The notes below the pieces were generated by a model. The model had not been told where the DNA came from. It saw only the letters and a program-made list of their open reading frames with translations, and made no database searches. From Hymenochaete sp. R1 (Eukaryota; Basidiomycota; Agaricomycetes; Hymenochaetales; Hymenochaetaceae): a DNA stretch of 36,201 bases. The stretch lies in the NCBI GenBank assembly GCA_019400425.1, contig JAFREE010000203.1, positions 1 to 36,201 of the forward strand, given 5' to 3'. Position 1 is the stretch's first letter; every line of letters starts with the position of its first letter. Positions 10,081 through 19,129 of this stretch are shown piece after piece. The position numbers and the translations under genes are program-made.

Positions 10081-10094
10081 CGCGTCGCGACGCG
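10081..10094. repeat. Palindrome CGCGTCGCGACGCG, copy 3
   Basis: Identical 14-mer followed by TCTCG, then diverging. It lies 337 bp downstream of the stop at 9744 and about 700 bp upstream of the next RlpA-like gene. Confidence 0.95.
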
Positions 10095-10680
10095 TCTCGT
10101 CAAATTTTGTACCCTCTTCCCTCCCCTCACCACCACCACAGGGAATCTCCGTGAAACCCACGTCAGAACATTAGCGACGCTGGTTCAATAGACCCAGTCT
10201 CGAACACCGTTTGGACTGCATAAGCAGCGCTCACCAAGTCGGTGTCAGATCAAAACCGCGTTGTTCCTGAACTTTGGCGATGTGTACTATGTGCTACATT
10301 GTCTAACAAAATTGGTTCCCACCAGCGTCAGGGGATTCACTCGTGGTTCTTGGTCGTAATGTGATCAAATTTGCCATGCAATTTTTTACAGGCATCCAAC
10401 AACATCATGGGGCGTGACCATGGCTCACCGCCTCGCTGGGGTCTGCATACTTCTTCCGCACGATAAATGCTGGTCCAACTTGGTCTCTCCATCAAAAGTC
10501 GCTTTAAAAGCAGTGTTGAGGAATGCTTTGCTTGTGCTCACTGAGGCACAGCGAGCTTGGCACCTCGCGGAGCCTTCGATGTCCCGACGCCGGCGCGCCC
10601 CGCGAGGACATTTGGACGAAGTTTCTCTTTCTTTTCATAGCAGCGACACCATATGCTATGATTTTGCCCCGGTCTGTAAG
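10095..10680. promoter_or_regulatory. Upstream region of RlpA-like gene B
   Basis: No supported exon. An open frame from ~10414 encodes no recognisable domain and runs into the real gene out of frame. I see no repeat besides the palindrome at the left edge. Confidence 0.4.
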
Positions 10681-10689
10681 GATAAAAGG
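10681..10689 (+). promoter_or_regulatory. TATA-like box of RlpA-like gene B
   Basis: GATAAAAGG lies 106 bp before the ATG, the same arrangement as in gene A. Confidence 0.5.
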
Positions 10690-10786
10690 CAATTCATTCT
10701 CAGATGCAAGAATAAACGCCATTATTTTCATCCCCATAACTCTTGTATATCAACCTACTGTCAATTCTGCACTACTCTGCGTAACA

Positions 10787-11379
10787 ATGGTCAGATCCTT
10801 CGCGACTCTTGCACTGGGATTGGCATATGTCATTGCCGGGTCTGCGTCAGTCATCGTCAAACGTGACGAGAACGTGCAAATTACCTTCAACAATAACCCT
10901 GGCGTGTAAGTCCGCCTTCCAGTCTGCCTGCCGTTGAGGATTGTATATTGACGGAGTCCTTATCCCTTGACAGAGGTGCTTGTGGATATTCCTACACGCC
11001 ATCAGACTCTGTCGGTGCTTTTTTTTATGGATTATTTGCTTATTTTATTTTATCTGCATATTCTCTTAGGTCGTGTCCCTCAACAATGCTGTAAGCGTGA
11101 TTGTTCATTCGTTGGGTTCGACTATGCTCATTACATTGTAGGAGTTCAACATTGGTCTCTGCGGCCGAAAAATCAGCATCACAGCAAATGGAAAGACAGC
11201 GACTGGAACCATCGTTGACAACGTATGTGAAAAACTATAAAATGCATTCCTTTCTTGTGCTCATCCTACTTTAGTGCGTCACCTGCCCTAATGGAGGCCT
11301 TGATCTTTCGTCCAGTCTGTACCAGAAATTTGCCAGCTTGAACACTGGGCAAATCACCGGAAGCTGGTCTTTCATTTGA
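10787..11379 (+). CDS. Small secreted RlpA-like double-psi beta-barrel protein B
   Basis: Five exons, 10787-10905, 10974-11010, 11070-11090, 11142-11222 and 11275-11379, give 120 aa. Exons 2 and 3 match gene A in length (37 and 21 nt). Signal peptide MVRSFATLALGLAYVIAGSA is followed by a KR Kex2-type site at residues 25-26. The mature part has the complete double-psi beta-barrel pattern: GACGY, VVSLNNAEF, LCGRKISITANGKTATGTIV, DNCVTCPNGGLDLSSSLY, and the canonical ITGSWSFI ending that gene A has lost. The exon 2 donor is GTCGGT, atypical but fixed by homology to gene A (GTTAGT there). This is probably the more typical member of the pair. Confidence 0.88.
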
Positions 11380-11828
11380 TTTCCTGCCGACAGCTGCGTG
11401 AATAATCGGCGCGGAAGAAGTTTCAACTCAATTATATGCACTATAGCTGGGGCTCTGGTGGAATATTATTGCTTGCTTGCTCGATACTAAGAAATTTCTA
11501 CAAATGAACGATCGAGTCCGATTGCCCAGCCCATGAGCATTTCGTGATGTCGTGTTCGTGCCTATTCCGTTGGAAGTTTGTATTATACCTTGCTGGATTT
11601 GCTGTGCCTCATATTCATACCTAAAAGAATTGTGGCGATGATGGCTATGATGGCCTACGGCGCAATTTGCAGGTGCATTGGATATGGATTCGGCGCGTTC
11701 GATTCATCATTATTCCTCGAGCACGTTTCCGAAGGGAGTACACAGCAGTTATTTAAAAGTTGAAACGCAATCATGATGATATTAATCAGCTATACTACAA
11801 CCCAGAACAGTCAGAGCATAAAAACATA
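11380..11828. other. Intergenic between RlpA-like gene B and U1-C
   Basis: Convergent 3' flanks with no gene seen. Unlike the other three copies, gene B is not followed by the palindrome at the expected ~300-360 bp. Confidence 0.4.
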
Positions 11829-12655
11829 TCAGTTATTTCCCATCATCCGAAGTCTGTCAGGATGGATGCCGTTAGGTTCGCCATATTGTCCAGGTGAGTT
11901 CAAAGGAGGCGGGTTGAATGATGGTGGTGGGCCACCACTCATAGGTGGCGGACTCATGTTGTTGCCGGGAGCGCCCAGCATGAAGTTCGGAGGGGGAGGG
12001 AAGGGACCTATGGAAGACGGTCTTAGACGAGATCGTACAAGTAGTAGAACAAGCAGTGCATACCACCTGGCTGTCCCCCTGGGGGTGGCATCATACCATT
12101 TGGAGGGAATGGCGGGGCGCCTCCCATACCCGGAGGAGGTCCTCCGAAACCACCAGGACCAGGGAAGGGCGGTGGCATTCCTAAAATTATCTCAGCAAAG
12201 CCTTGTTCATTAAAAATCTTTATGGCACCGACCTCCACCAGGAAACCCGCCGAACGGTGGGCCTCCAAACCCGCCAGAGGGAGGTCCGCCGAAGTTGAAA
12301 CCACTGGGTGGAGGTCCACCGTCATATGCGGACGTAATTTGGTCGATAATGCTTTGGGCCTGGTCGTGCCCAAGAGCTATGAGAACGGGTGTCAGGCATT
12401 CATTCATAAGGTATATTCTTAGAAGGTACGCACCTGCATACCAGTCCCGGACGTTCGCTAGATGATTCCTTCCAGTATCATGGGCTGTGCGAACTGCGAA
12501 AACTACAGTGAATAACATTGTCTACAACACTGGTCGCATTATCATACCTGACTTGGAGTCGTGCGTGAGATAGACATCACAGTAGTCGCAGTAGTGTTTC
12601 TGCGCGAAATGTCAGTACTTCTGGGAGTTACGACATTCATTACACTCACTGGCAT
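11829..12655 (-). CDS. YHC1: U1 small nuclear ribonucleoprotein C (U1-C)
   Basis: U1-C stabilises pairing of U1 snRNA with the 5' splice site. Six exons: 12655-12650, 12599-12548, 12502-12434, 12376-12233, 12180-12067 and 12007-11829, giving 187 aa. The first coding exon is six nucleotides (Met-Pro). The matrin-type C2H2 zinc finger is intact across exons 2-3: [17 protein letters not shown] then [20 protein letters not shown] (two Cys, two His). The helix [18 protein letters not shown] follows, then the long Pro/Gly/Phe/Met-rich tail ([23 protein letters not shown]). Exon 4 may end at 12233 (GTCGGT) or four bases earlier in the transcript (GTGGAG) in a different overall length; only the former keeps the phase I used. 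The fold assignment is secure. Confidence 0.93.
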
Positions 12656-13540
12656 GGTGGTTGACTCTAAAGCCTGATAAAGGAGCGACTCAGTCAGGTC
12701 CTTATGAAGAATTAGTCAGCAGAAAAGACGCAGATCATCACGTGCTAGTTTTCTCACAGACAGACTCACTCAAGCCCTGTGTGCCAAAGTTAAACTTGAA
12801 CTCAATCCATCAACCACATTAAATTTTGACCGTGTATTCGATCTGGGCAGCAAATGAGGGTATATTCGGACTATCCCGTAAACTAAATATGCATGCGTGA
12901 TAGAAACGGATCTCCAGGAAAGAGGGGGCCAAGATTTCTTCTTGGATGTCGAGAATCTTCCGCAGCTCCTCTCCGCACGGTTGCAGCATGGCTGCACGAC
13001 CCAATCCATGTTCTCTGTATCTGTGGCGCCCCAACGCGGACAAACCGACGAAACGAACCTTTTCAGGCGATCAGCTGGTATAGAGGGCTCACATCTTTCC
13101 TTCGGCGATGTGAATTCATTCCAAGCAGTTCATAAAAAAGTAATAGTTGCTTCGACGTGGTTAAGGTATGTGTTCTCTCAAATCACACATGGTCCGTTAT
13201 GAATTCCATTCCTTCACATAGATCAGATGAACCAAGACTCCTCGTCGAAGGCATACTGCATGTATTCTCCCCACATAAAAAGTCGCTCGCTGGAAACAAC
13301 GTGCGGGTAATCCTGACCCAGAGCCCATCCGAACTTTGTTCTTTACAGTGTCTCGGCGGCTTCAGATACACATTCAAGGAACCAGAAGATGAGAACCAGA
13401 AGAAGAAGCTTATAAAAAGGTTTCGTTAATTTCCGCAAGGCTTCGTACATGCGACTTTCGACTGTAATCCTTCACTTATGCCTCTTATCTATCCGTACCC
13501 TCCGTTCAAGTCACACACCCTCTACCCTGACTATTTGGTT
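12656..13540. other. Intergenic between U1-C and the 14-3-3 gene
   Basis: About 885 bp with short open frames on both strands, for example 12819-13043 (-) and 13157-13429 (+). None shows a domain, signal peptide or good splice-joined continuation. A short gene cannot be excluded. Confidence 0.35.
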
Positions 13541-13548
13541 TATATAAA
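13541..13548 (+). promoter_or_regulatory. TATA box of the 14-3-3 gene
   Basis: TATATAAA lies 71 bp upstream of the ATG at 13612. Confidence 0.7.
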
Positions 13549-13611
13549 CTAGAAAGGCATTGTCTGATTGCTCACCTGCTGAGCTCCCTTTGTCCTTGCT
13601 CGCCTTCAGCC

Positions 13612-14546
13612 ATGCCGACAACTGTTATGAAAGGTAAATCGCGCGAGGAATACGTATACCTGGCTAAGCTAGCAGAGTCCGTCGATCAATATGCGGGTAA
13701 GAGCGCTTTTCTCTCTCTTTGCGTATGACCATGCTCATTGTTTTCACCCCTCAGAAATGGTCGAATACGTTAAGGTCATAATCCGGTTCGCACGGGCTCG
13801 TTTGACACCTGAAGAACGAAGTCTATTGTCCGTCGCTTACAAAAATTTGACGGGACAACTGCGCAACGGATGGCGGGTCATCTCCCAAATCGAGGATACG
13901 GAGGGTTCGAAGCCGTCTACTTCACGACGCGAGGTTTCCCTTGTGCAGCATGAGAGGTCGATCATCGAAAAGGAGATACTGGATGTTTGCCAGGACGTGC
14001 TGCAGCTCCTAAGTACAACATTAATACCCGCCGCTCGACCTGGAGACGAGACTGTATTCTACTACAAAATGTAAGACTCAAATCTTTGCAAATTGATTAC
14101 TCGTGATCGATCTTCTTTTCTCCAGGAAAGGCGACTATTTGCGCTATCTCGCTGAACTTGGTAAAGGACAGGCGAAGGAGGAATACGCTCTCGCTTCCCT
14201 CGACGCGTACAAAGTTGCGTACAAGATCGGATTGAACACGCTTGACGCCACGCACCCGACTCGACTCGGGCTCGCACTTAACTTCTCCGTCTATTTCCGC
14301 GACGTGCTCAACAGTCCAGAGAGGGCGTGCCATTTAGCGAAGCATGCGTTCGATGAGGCCATTGCTGAGCTGGATCGGGATCCGGAAGCCATCAATCGTG
14401 ACTCGATCATGATTCTGCAGTTGCTGAGGGACGATTTGTTGCTATGGTTCAAGGAGATTCAAGAGCGGGGTGAGTGTTCGGGATTGACGAAACACACTGA
14501 GAAGTCAACTGAAAGCAAATGGTTAGACAAAGTGGAGGAGGTCTGA
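13612..14546 (+). CDS. Divergent 14-3-3 family protein
   Basis: 14-3-3 proteins are dimeric phosphoserine/threonine-binding adaptors. Three exons, 13612-13696, 13755-14070 and 14126-14546, give 273 aa. Hallmarks present are REEYVYLAKLAE, LTPEERSLLSVAYKNL, ETVFYYKMKGDYLRYLAE, THPTRLGLALNFSV, NSPERACHLAKHAFDEAIAE and IMILQLLRDDLLLW. The phosphopeptide-binding residues (Lys in AYKN, Arg in QLRNGWR, Arg-Tyr in LRYLAE, Asn in LALNFSV) all appear kept, so ligand binding is plausible. The helix C segment (VKVIIRFARAR) and the LTGQLRNGWR loop differ from canonical forms (VIGARRASWR). The tail is Lys/Ser/Glu-mixed, not Asp/Glu/Gly-rich. It is likely an extra paralogue besides a canonical gene elsewhere in the genome. 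Confidence 0.9.
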
Positions 14547-15326
14547 CTTCTTGCTATTTATAATCCTGTTTTTCCTCATATTGTATACTAGTATTAGCCC
14601 TTCGAGTTTCATAGAAAATTACCTTGCATGGCACTGAGTGTGTTGTACGTCTTCAGAGGCTACACAAGCAAGGCAATTCATGAGTCGTCTTGTAAAGTGA
14701 ACTCTCACACCTTCCCATCATTATGGTCATAGAAAAGGCAATGCACCGTGGGCGCTTACTGCCATAACGAGCGACACTCGCTTACAAAGACAAATCCATT
14801 CATACCATCCATCGAACTGAGCTCGCTCAGCTCTTCATCTGAGGCAACCACTACTATTGACTATTTGACTGCATTACACATGTCTTTCCTCTCAACCATC
14901 CGATTAATGAATGAATCATTGAAACATCGTACATGACGTGCAGGATGGCGGCGAACAAATAGGAAGCAGCCCGTTTCGGTCGAATTCTTGCATAAAGGCG
15001 GCGCTTGGGTCAGGGGCCCTAAGCCCGCAAGACGTGTTGACTGTATGGAGTCCTCTCCGTCATAACTGAATGGACCGTATACGGATTGGGAGTGTACACA
15101 AGTGCATAGGTGGCCCATTGTGAGTGGTTCGTTTCGTGAAGCTTTGCTTTGCTAGTTTCATCTTCTCGTAACTCGCATTGCTGCGGCGCTCCAGCTCAGC
15201 TGGTCTATCCCTATCTTGCTAAGCATAAGCCACTTCTGGGCATCTCGGACATTCGTGGGCACGTTCGACGGCGCTTGCGATTCGGGCTAATATCAATACT
15301 ACGGGGAGCTTTCATTTCGGGCTGGG
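14547..15326. other. Intergenic between the 14-3-3 and BTB genes
   Basis: No gene, RNA or repeat that I can support. Short open frames on both strands lack domains. Confidence 0.4.
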
Positions 15327-15335
15327 TATATATAT
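15327..15335 (+). promoter_or_regulatory. TATA box of the BTB gene
   Basis: TATATATAT lies 74 bp before the first in-frame ATG of the BTB gene, supporting 15409 as the start. Confidence 0.6.
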
Positions 15336-15408
15336 CTGGTGTACTTTGCGACCCCCATCAACCCTCAGACCACCCTCCACATCGTTTTCACGACTGAATT
15401 CTCATACT

Positions 15409-16230
15409 ATGCACAGTCCCGAGCTGTTTTCGTCGCCGGACGCCGACATCGTGCTTGCCTGCAGTGATGGTCCGCGCCTGTCAGTCTATCGCCGCATTCT
15501 CATTGAAGCCTCGCCTTTCTTCAGGGACATGTTCACGTTGCCACAGGACACAAAAATGGAATCTTCCGACGCTCCTATAGTCGAAGTCTCAGAAACTTCG
15601 GACGTTATAGAGAACCTCATACGATTGGTACATCCAGGTTTGGAGCCCCAGTTCAAAAGTCTGGACGAAATCTCCAGAGTTCTGGTTGCCGCCGTCAAAT
15701 ACGAGATGGTCCGTGGGATTGAAATTCTTCGTCGTCAGCTTGTCTCCTCTCCCTTCGTTCTAAGCGAGTCCGTTCGGGTGTATGCAATTGCTTGTCGCCA
15801 TGACTTCGAACCCGAAGCTCAAATAGCATCCATGCACACGCTCCGCATTAACGTCCTGGACAGCCCGCTCTCGGACGACCTCAAGCACATTACCGCTTGG
15901 TCCTATCACCGCCTTCTTGATCTCCACCGTCGCCGATCTCAAGCGGCAGTCCGCATTTTTGATACCGCAGAGCTCGACGAGGTGAAGTGCGTACAATGTA
16001 GCACGGCGCATTATGGGAGTCTGTGCCCGCCAAGGTGGTGGACGACGTATGCTCAGAAGGCGAGGGAAGAGCTAAGGGCACGGCCTACGAGCGATGTTGT
16101 ATTCACTATGGCGTTCCTTTCCGATTCAGCAAACAATGGGTGCCAGTGGTGCGCGGCTTCGGTCTTCGAATCGCACGCATTCCTAGATAAGCTCAAGAAG
16201 CGGATCGATGAACTTCCGTCGACTATTTAA
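15409..16230 (+). CDS. BTB/POZ-domain protein
   Basis: Intronless, 273 aa. The N-terminal BTB/POZ domain (residues ~10-110) is clear: DADIVLACSDGPRLSVYRRI, LIEASPFFRDMF, then SDVIENLIRLVHPG and ISRVLVAAVKYEMVRGIEIL. Agaricomycete genomes carry large expanded families of this type, with a BTB and a helical C-terminal half and no Kelch or MATH domain; they are possible Cul3 adaptors. The C-terminal part has Cys pairs (KCVQCSTAHYGSLC and GCQWC) that could bind metal; that is inference. No ATG lies upstream in frame, and a TATA element sits 74 bp upstream. Confidence 0.85.
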   Translation: MHSPELFSSPDADIVLACSDGPRLSVYRRILIEASPFFRDMFTLPQDTKMESSDAPIVEVSETSDVIENLIRLVHPGLEPQFKSLDEISRVLVAAVKYEMVRGIEILRRQLVSSPFVLSESVRVYAIACRHDFEPEAQIASMHTLRINVLDSPLSDDLKHITAWSYHRLLDLHRRRSQAAVRIFDTAELDEVKCVQCSTAHYGSLCPPRWWTTYAQKAREELRARPTSDVVFTMAFLSDSANNGCQWCAASVFESHAFLDKLKKRIDELPSTI

Positions 16231-16546
16231 TCGCATTGTTTCGTTGAAATATTTGCGCGTTTCCTTTCGAACTCATTTACACTAGATCTACATAGCTATC
16301 TAACATTGGCATGCTTGTACTATTACCCATTCCTACTTTGTTATGTATCTCTTAATTTTGCATATTCCAACTTTACCCGCCATCTCAGCAGGGAAAAGAA
16401 AGTCTTCGCTTTGCGGATCAATACGCTTAATGAAAGTGAGCCTGTTTTCTGTCAAAGTCTCAGCAACACTTTGATATAAGCGATGACTGTTTAAGGGCTT
16501 TATCTCACTATCCAACCACATTGCTCCAAACGCCTCCAGCTTAGGC
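16231..16546. other. Intergenic between the BTB gene and orphan A
   Basis: AT-rich 316-bp gap carrying the promoter of the next gene. I see no conserved element. Confidence 0.4.
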
Positions 16547-17566
16547 ATGTCTTCGTCTCAAGCTGCTGAACAAGGCAGACTCAGTGCCTCAGATCGACAA
16601 TTCACCATCGTCGACCTCCTTCGGCATGACAAGTCAGTCGGAGCCAGCCAAATCATCGACAATGTTCGAAAGTACGAAGCAAGCAGGCAGGAACACGCTC
16701 AAAAACGTGATTTCATCATCACACGAGTTGCGAAACAAAATTGGAATATCGTTCTGAGCTTACTTGAATCTCTGGATCCCGCTCTCGCACCAAAGCGCAC
16801 GACAAAAGCTGCCCGCAACGCTGTCTCTGAGCCTCTTTCGGAAGAATTTGAATCTAAAGTTTTGCTTAGAAAGTCGGAGATGCAGGCTTATATGCTAGAA
16901 GAAGAGCTGAAGGTGGATATGGAAATGCTCCTCTTGTCCCGATACCTCGAACTATACAAGAACGAAGAATTCAGCAGGAAAGAAGCTTCTATAGGAAGGA
17001 CGAAAGAGCACCAAATCCGAGATATTCGGATGAAACACGAACAGGTCGCGATCTCAATTTTCTCTCAGATAGACAACTGGATGATAAAATATCTTGGTTT
17101 GACCTCTGACTCTACCTTCGAGAAGATAAAGGAATTACTCGTGGACTTGGAATCCTTACCGGATGACGGTTCCGCGCACGTCTCTGACAACTTGCTCAAG
17201 TGGATTGAAGCTCATCTAGCCAGGGCCGCTTTCTTAGAACTCGATCTCACTTTGGAGTCAGAATCAGCTTCGAACAGCGAAGGTAAAGCTGGAGAAATCT
17301 ATGCGAGATTGGTCCTGGTGACGAAGTGGGCTCGGATGCGTTTGAGGGAGCTCCAGGAGCTACACGATGGCCTCAGAAAGACGTGGCTGACCCTCGAGCT
17401 TAGTATTGAGTCTGCGCTTAAGCGGCATGCAGATCGAGAAAAGGCGAAAACGGACCCGACTTATGCCAATAAGGGCGGACGTCCTAAGAAGAGGCCTGCG
17501 GATGAACAGGGCGGAAGGGGAGAACAAAGCAGTGTCGGAGCAAAACCTGGCCATGCTTCCCACTGA
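16547..17566 (+). CDS. Orphan helical protein A (tandem paralogue pair)
   Basis: Intronless, 339 aa; I do not recognise the family. It is rich in Glu, Lys, Leu and Arg and looks almost entirely alpha-helical, with no signal peptide or membrane segment. It is a paralogue of the next gene: FTIVDLLRHDKSVGASQIID pairs with FSVVDQLHGNTGEKAREVIK, TKWARMRLRELQEL with TKWARMCIRELKEV, and the basic tail KKRPADEQGG with RKRPADEEKGG. The GRPKKRPADE tail could be a nuclear localisation signal. The start is the first ATG (MSSSQAAEQ). A distant relation to 14-3-3 proteins, one of which lies 2 kb upstream, is conceivable from helix order only. Confidence 0.75.
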   Translation: MSSSQAAEQGRLSASDRQFTIVDLLRHDKSVGASQIIDNVRKYEASRQEHAQKRDFIITRVAKQNWNIVLSLLESLDPALAPKRTTKAARNAVSEPLSEEFESKVLLRKSEMQAYMLEEELKVDMEMLLLSRYLELYKNEEFSRKEASIGRTKEHQIRDIRMKHEQVAISIFSQIDNWMIKYLGLTSDSTFEKIKELLVDLESLPDDGSAHVSDNLLKWIEAHLARAAFLELDLTLESESASNSEGKAGEIYARLVLVTKWARMRLRELQELHDGLRKTWLTLELSIESALKRHADREKAKTDPTYANKGGRPKKRPADEQGGRGEQSSVGAKPGHASH

Positions 17567-17995
17567 GTGAGTCCGTTTTTTAATAAGTAGAGTAGATAGA
17601 AACTGACTATGGAAGAAGTGATTTAGTAATTGATCTGTCGAATTGACTTTTTGGTACCAAGACCATGTGTTGGCCTGGTGAATTATGCAAGAATGCTGGT
17701 TGCTAATTGTAGATGTGATTTTTTTCTCTCTATTAAGGGTGGTATTATCGCAAGCCTTTGCGTTGTCTGTGAGTGAGGTAACTGTGATGTACGGGAAGGC
17801 ATGCGCTGCATATACGCATGCAAAGGAACATGTACTTCTGCATTGGCATGCTCTGTTCTCCAGAGTCTATTACGTTACTCGATGTTTGCAATTCAACTTT
17901 GCCCTTGACTCCATTTTCTTTGCGTCTGTCCTTATTCATACACCAGCTCTCTATAAATCGGCCTCTATTAGTGACGTCGCCTCCTACCCTGTCAA
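17567..17995. promoter_or_regulatory. Spacer and promoter between orphans A and B
   Basis: No exon seen. A TATA-like TATAAAT at 17952-17958 lies 44 bp before the ATG of orphan B, implying a very short 5' UTR or use of another element. Confidence 0.45.
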
Positions 17996-18982
17996 ATGCC
18001 GCCTTCAGGTTCTCAAGCAGAAAGAAGCGTCGACGACGCGCCATATAGGCACTTCAGTGTCGTAGACCAGCTTCACGGCAACACGGGAGAAAAAGCTAGA
18101 GAGGTTATCAAGCTGGTCAGAGGGTATGAAAAACAAAGGCAAACATACGCTAATGTACCTCTCGACGAGAAGCTTAATTTTAAGACACTCTCATACGATC
18201 TTGGACTAGCAGCAAAAGGCCTTGCATGTTCCCTGGGTGTCGTCGATGTCAAGTCTCGCCACTCTCAGGACTTGCCCGAAGTTGATCGCTCTCAGCTGGC
18301 GCTCCAACCACAGATCGATCTTCGCAATTCATTACTTCCCGAGAGAGACACTTTAGCCCTCTACCAAGAGGTCCTCGTTGACATCGACATGGTCGTATTC
18401 TCGAAATCTCTCGAGGTCTATGGCCATGAGGGTTTAACGAAGAAGCTAAGCAAAAGTAAGCGAAAGTATCGAAGAAGATATACAAAAGACACGTACGCGG
18501 AGCTAATGATCCGTACTATCAACCTGATCGAAACTAGAATCGATGAGTCATTGGGCCCTGCTGTCGATAGCCACGGAAAGGAAAACATCAGGGATATGCT
18601 AATGAACCTGGAAATAGTCACTGACGACGCAGCCCAACCTCCTTCTGCACTGATCAATCTTGTTGGGACGTACTTACCCAAAGATATTGTTGATGATACC
18701 TTAGATCCCGGTATTTACAGGGATAACCGCATTATGAATGCTGCCGAGGTATTGGTAGGCACGACAAAATGGGCAAGGATGTGTATAAGAGAGTTGAAGG
18801 AAGTAGAGAGTGCCCAGAAGGAACCGTGGTCAGAGCTCAAATTGGGTATGAAGTATGCGTTGCTTAGGAAGAGAGAGCGAGAAATGGTAATACACGGGCA
18901 AACGCGGGTACCATCAGTGGATATCAGCAGTAGGAAGAGGCCTGCTGATGAAGAAAAAGGGGGGTTGGCTAGGAAGAAATGA
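17996..18982 (+). CDS. Orphan helical protein B (tandem paralogue pair)
   Basis: Intronless, 328 aa, no recognised domain. It is clearly but distantly related to orphan A in three blocks: the N-terminal FSVVDQL region (residues ~20-45), a central helix LYQEVLVDIDMVVFSKSLEV against LEEELKVDMEMLLLSRYLEL in A, and the C-terminal TKWARM-RELKE block. Both genes end in a basic K/R-KRPADE motif. A Lys/Arg-rich stretch (LSKSKRKYRRRYTKD) lies mid-protein. Low identity outside these blocks implies an old duplication or fast evolution. No signal peptide or transmembrane segment is visible. Confidence 0.75.
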   Translation: MPPSGSQAERSVDDAPYRHFSVVDQLHGNTGEKAREVIKLVRGYEKQRQTYANVPLDEKLNFKTLSYDLGLAAKGLACSLGVVDVKSRHSQDLPEVDRSQLALQPQIDLRNSLLPERDTLALYQEVLVDIDMVVFSKSLEVYGHEGLTKKLSKSKRKYRRRYTKDTYAELMIRTINLIETRIDESLGPAVDSHGKENIRDMLMNLEIVTDDAAQPPSALINLVGTYLPKDIVDDTLDPGIYRDNRIMNAAEVLVGTTKWARMCIRELKEVESAQKEPWSELKLGMKYALLRKREREMVIHGQTRVPSVDISSRKRPADEEKGGLARKK

Positions 18983-19129
18983 TATGAATGCTAGGGCTTC
19001 GTGGGAACAACCTATTGTTAGATCAAGCACTGTAAGCAAGACCGAATCAGTCTTCCTTCATGCGTTAGATGCAAAGGATACCGTTACAAACAATAACTAC
19101 GTTTTTTTTTCAGGCTGAGTTCACTGGAC

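Noticed and set aside
10414..10866. 150-codon open frame upstream of RlpA-like gene B
   Set aside because: It overlaps the promoter, TATA element and first exon of the gene in another frame, and has no signal peptide or domain.
6851..11379. Transposon origin of the repeated region
   Set aside because: No terminal inverted repeats, target-site duplications, transposase or reverse transcriptase are visible; the repeated units are explained by gene duplication.
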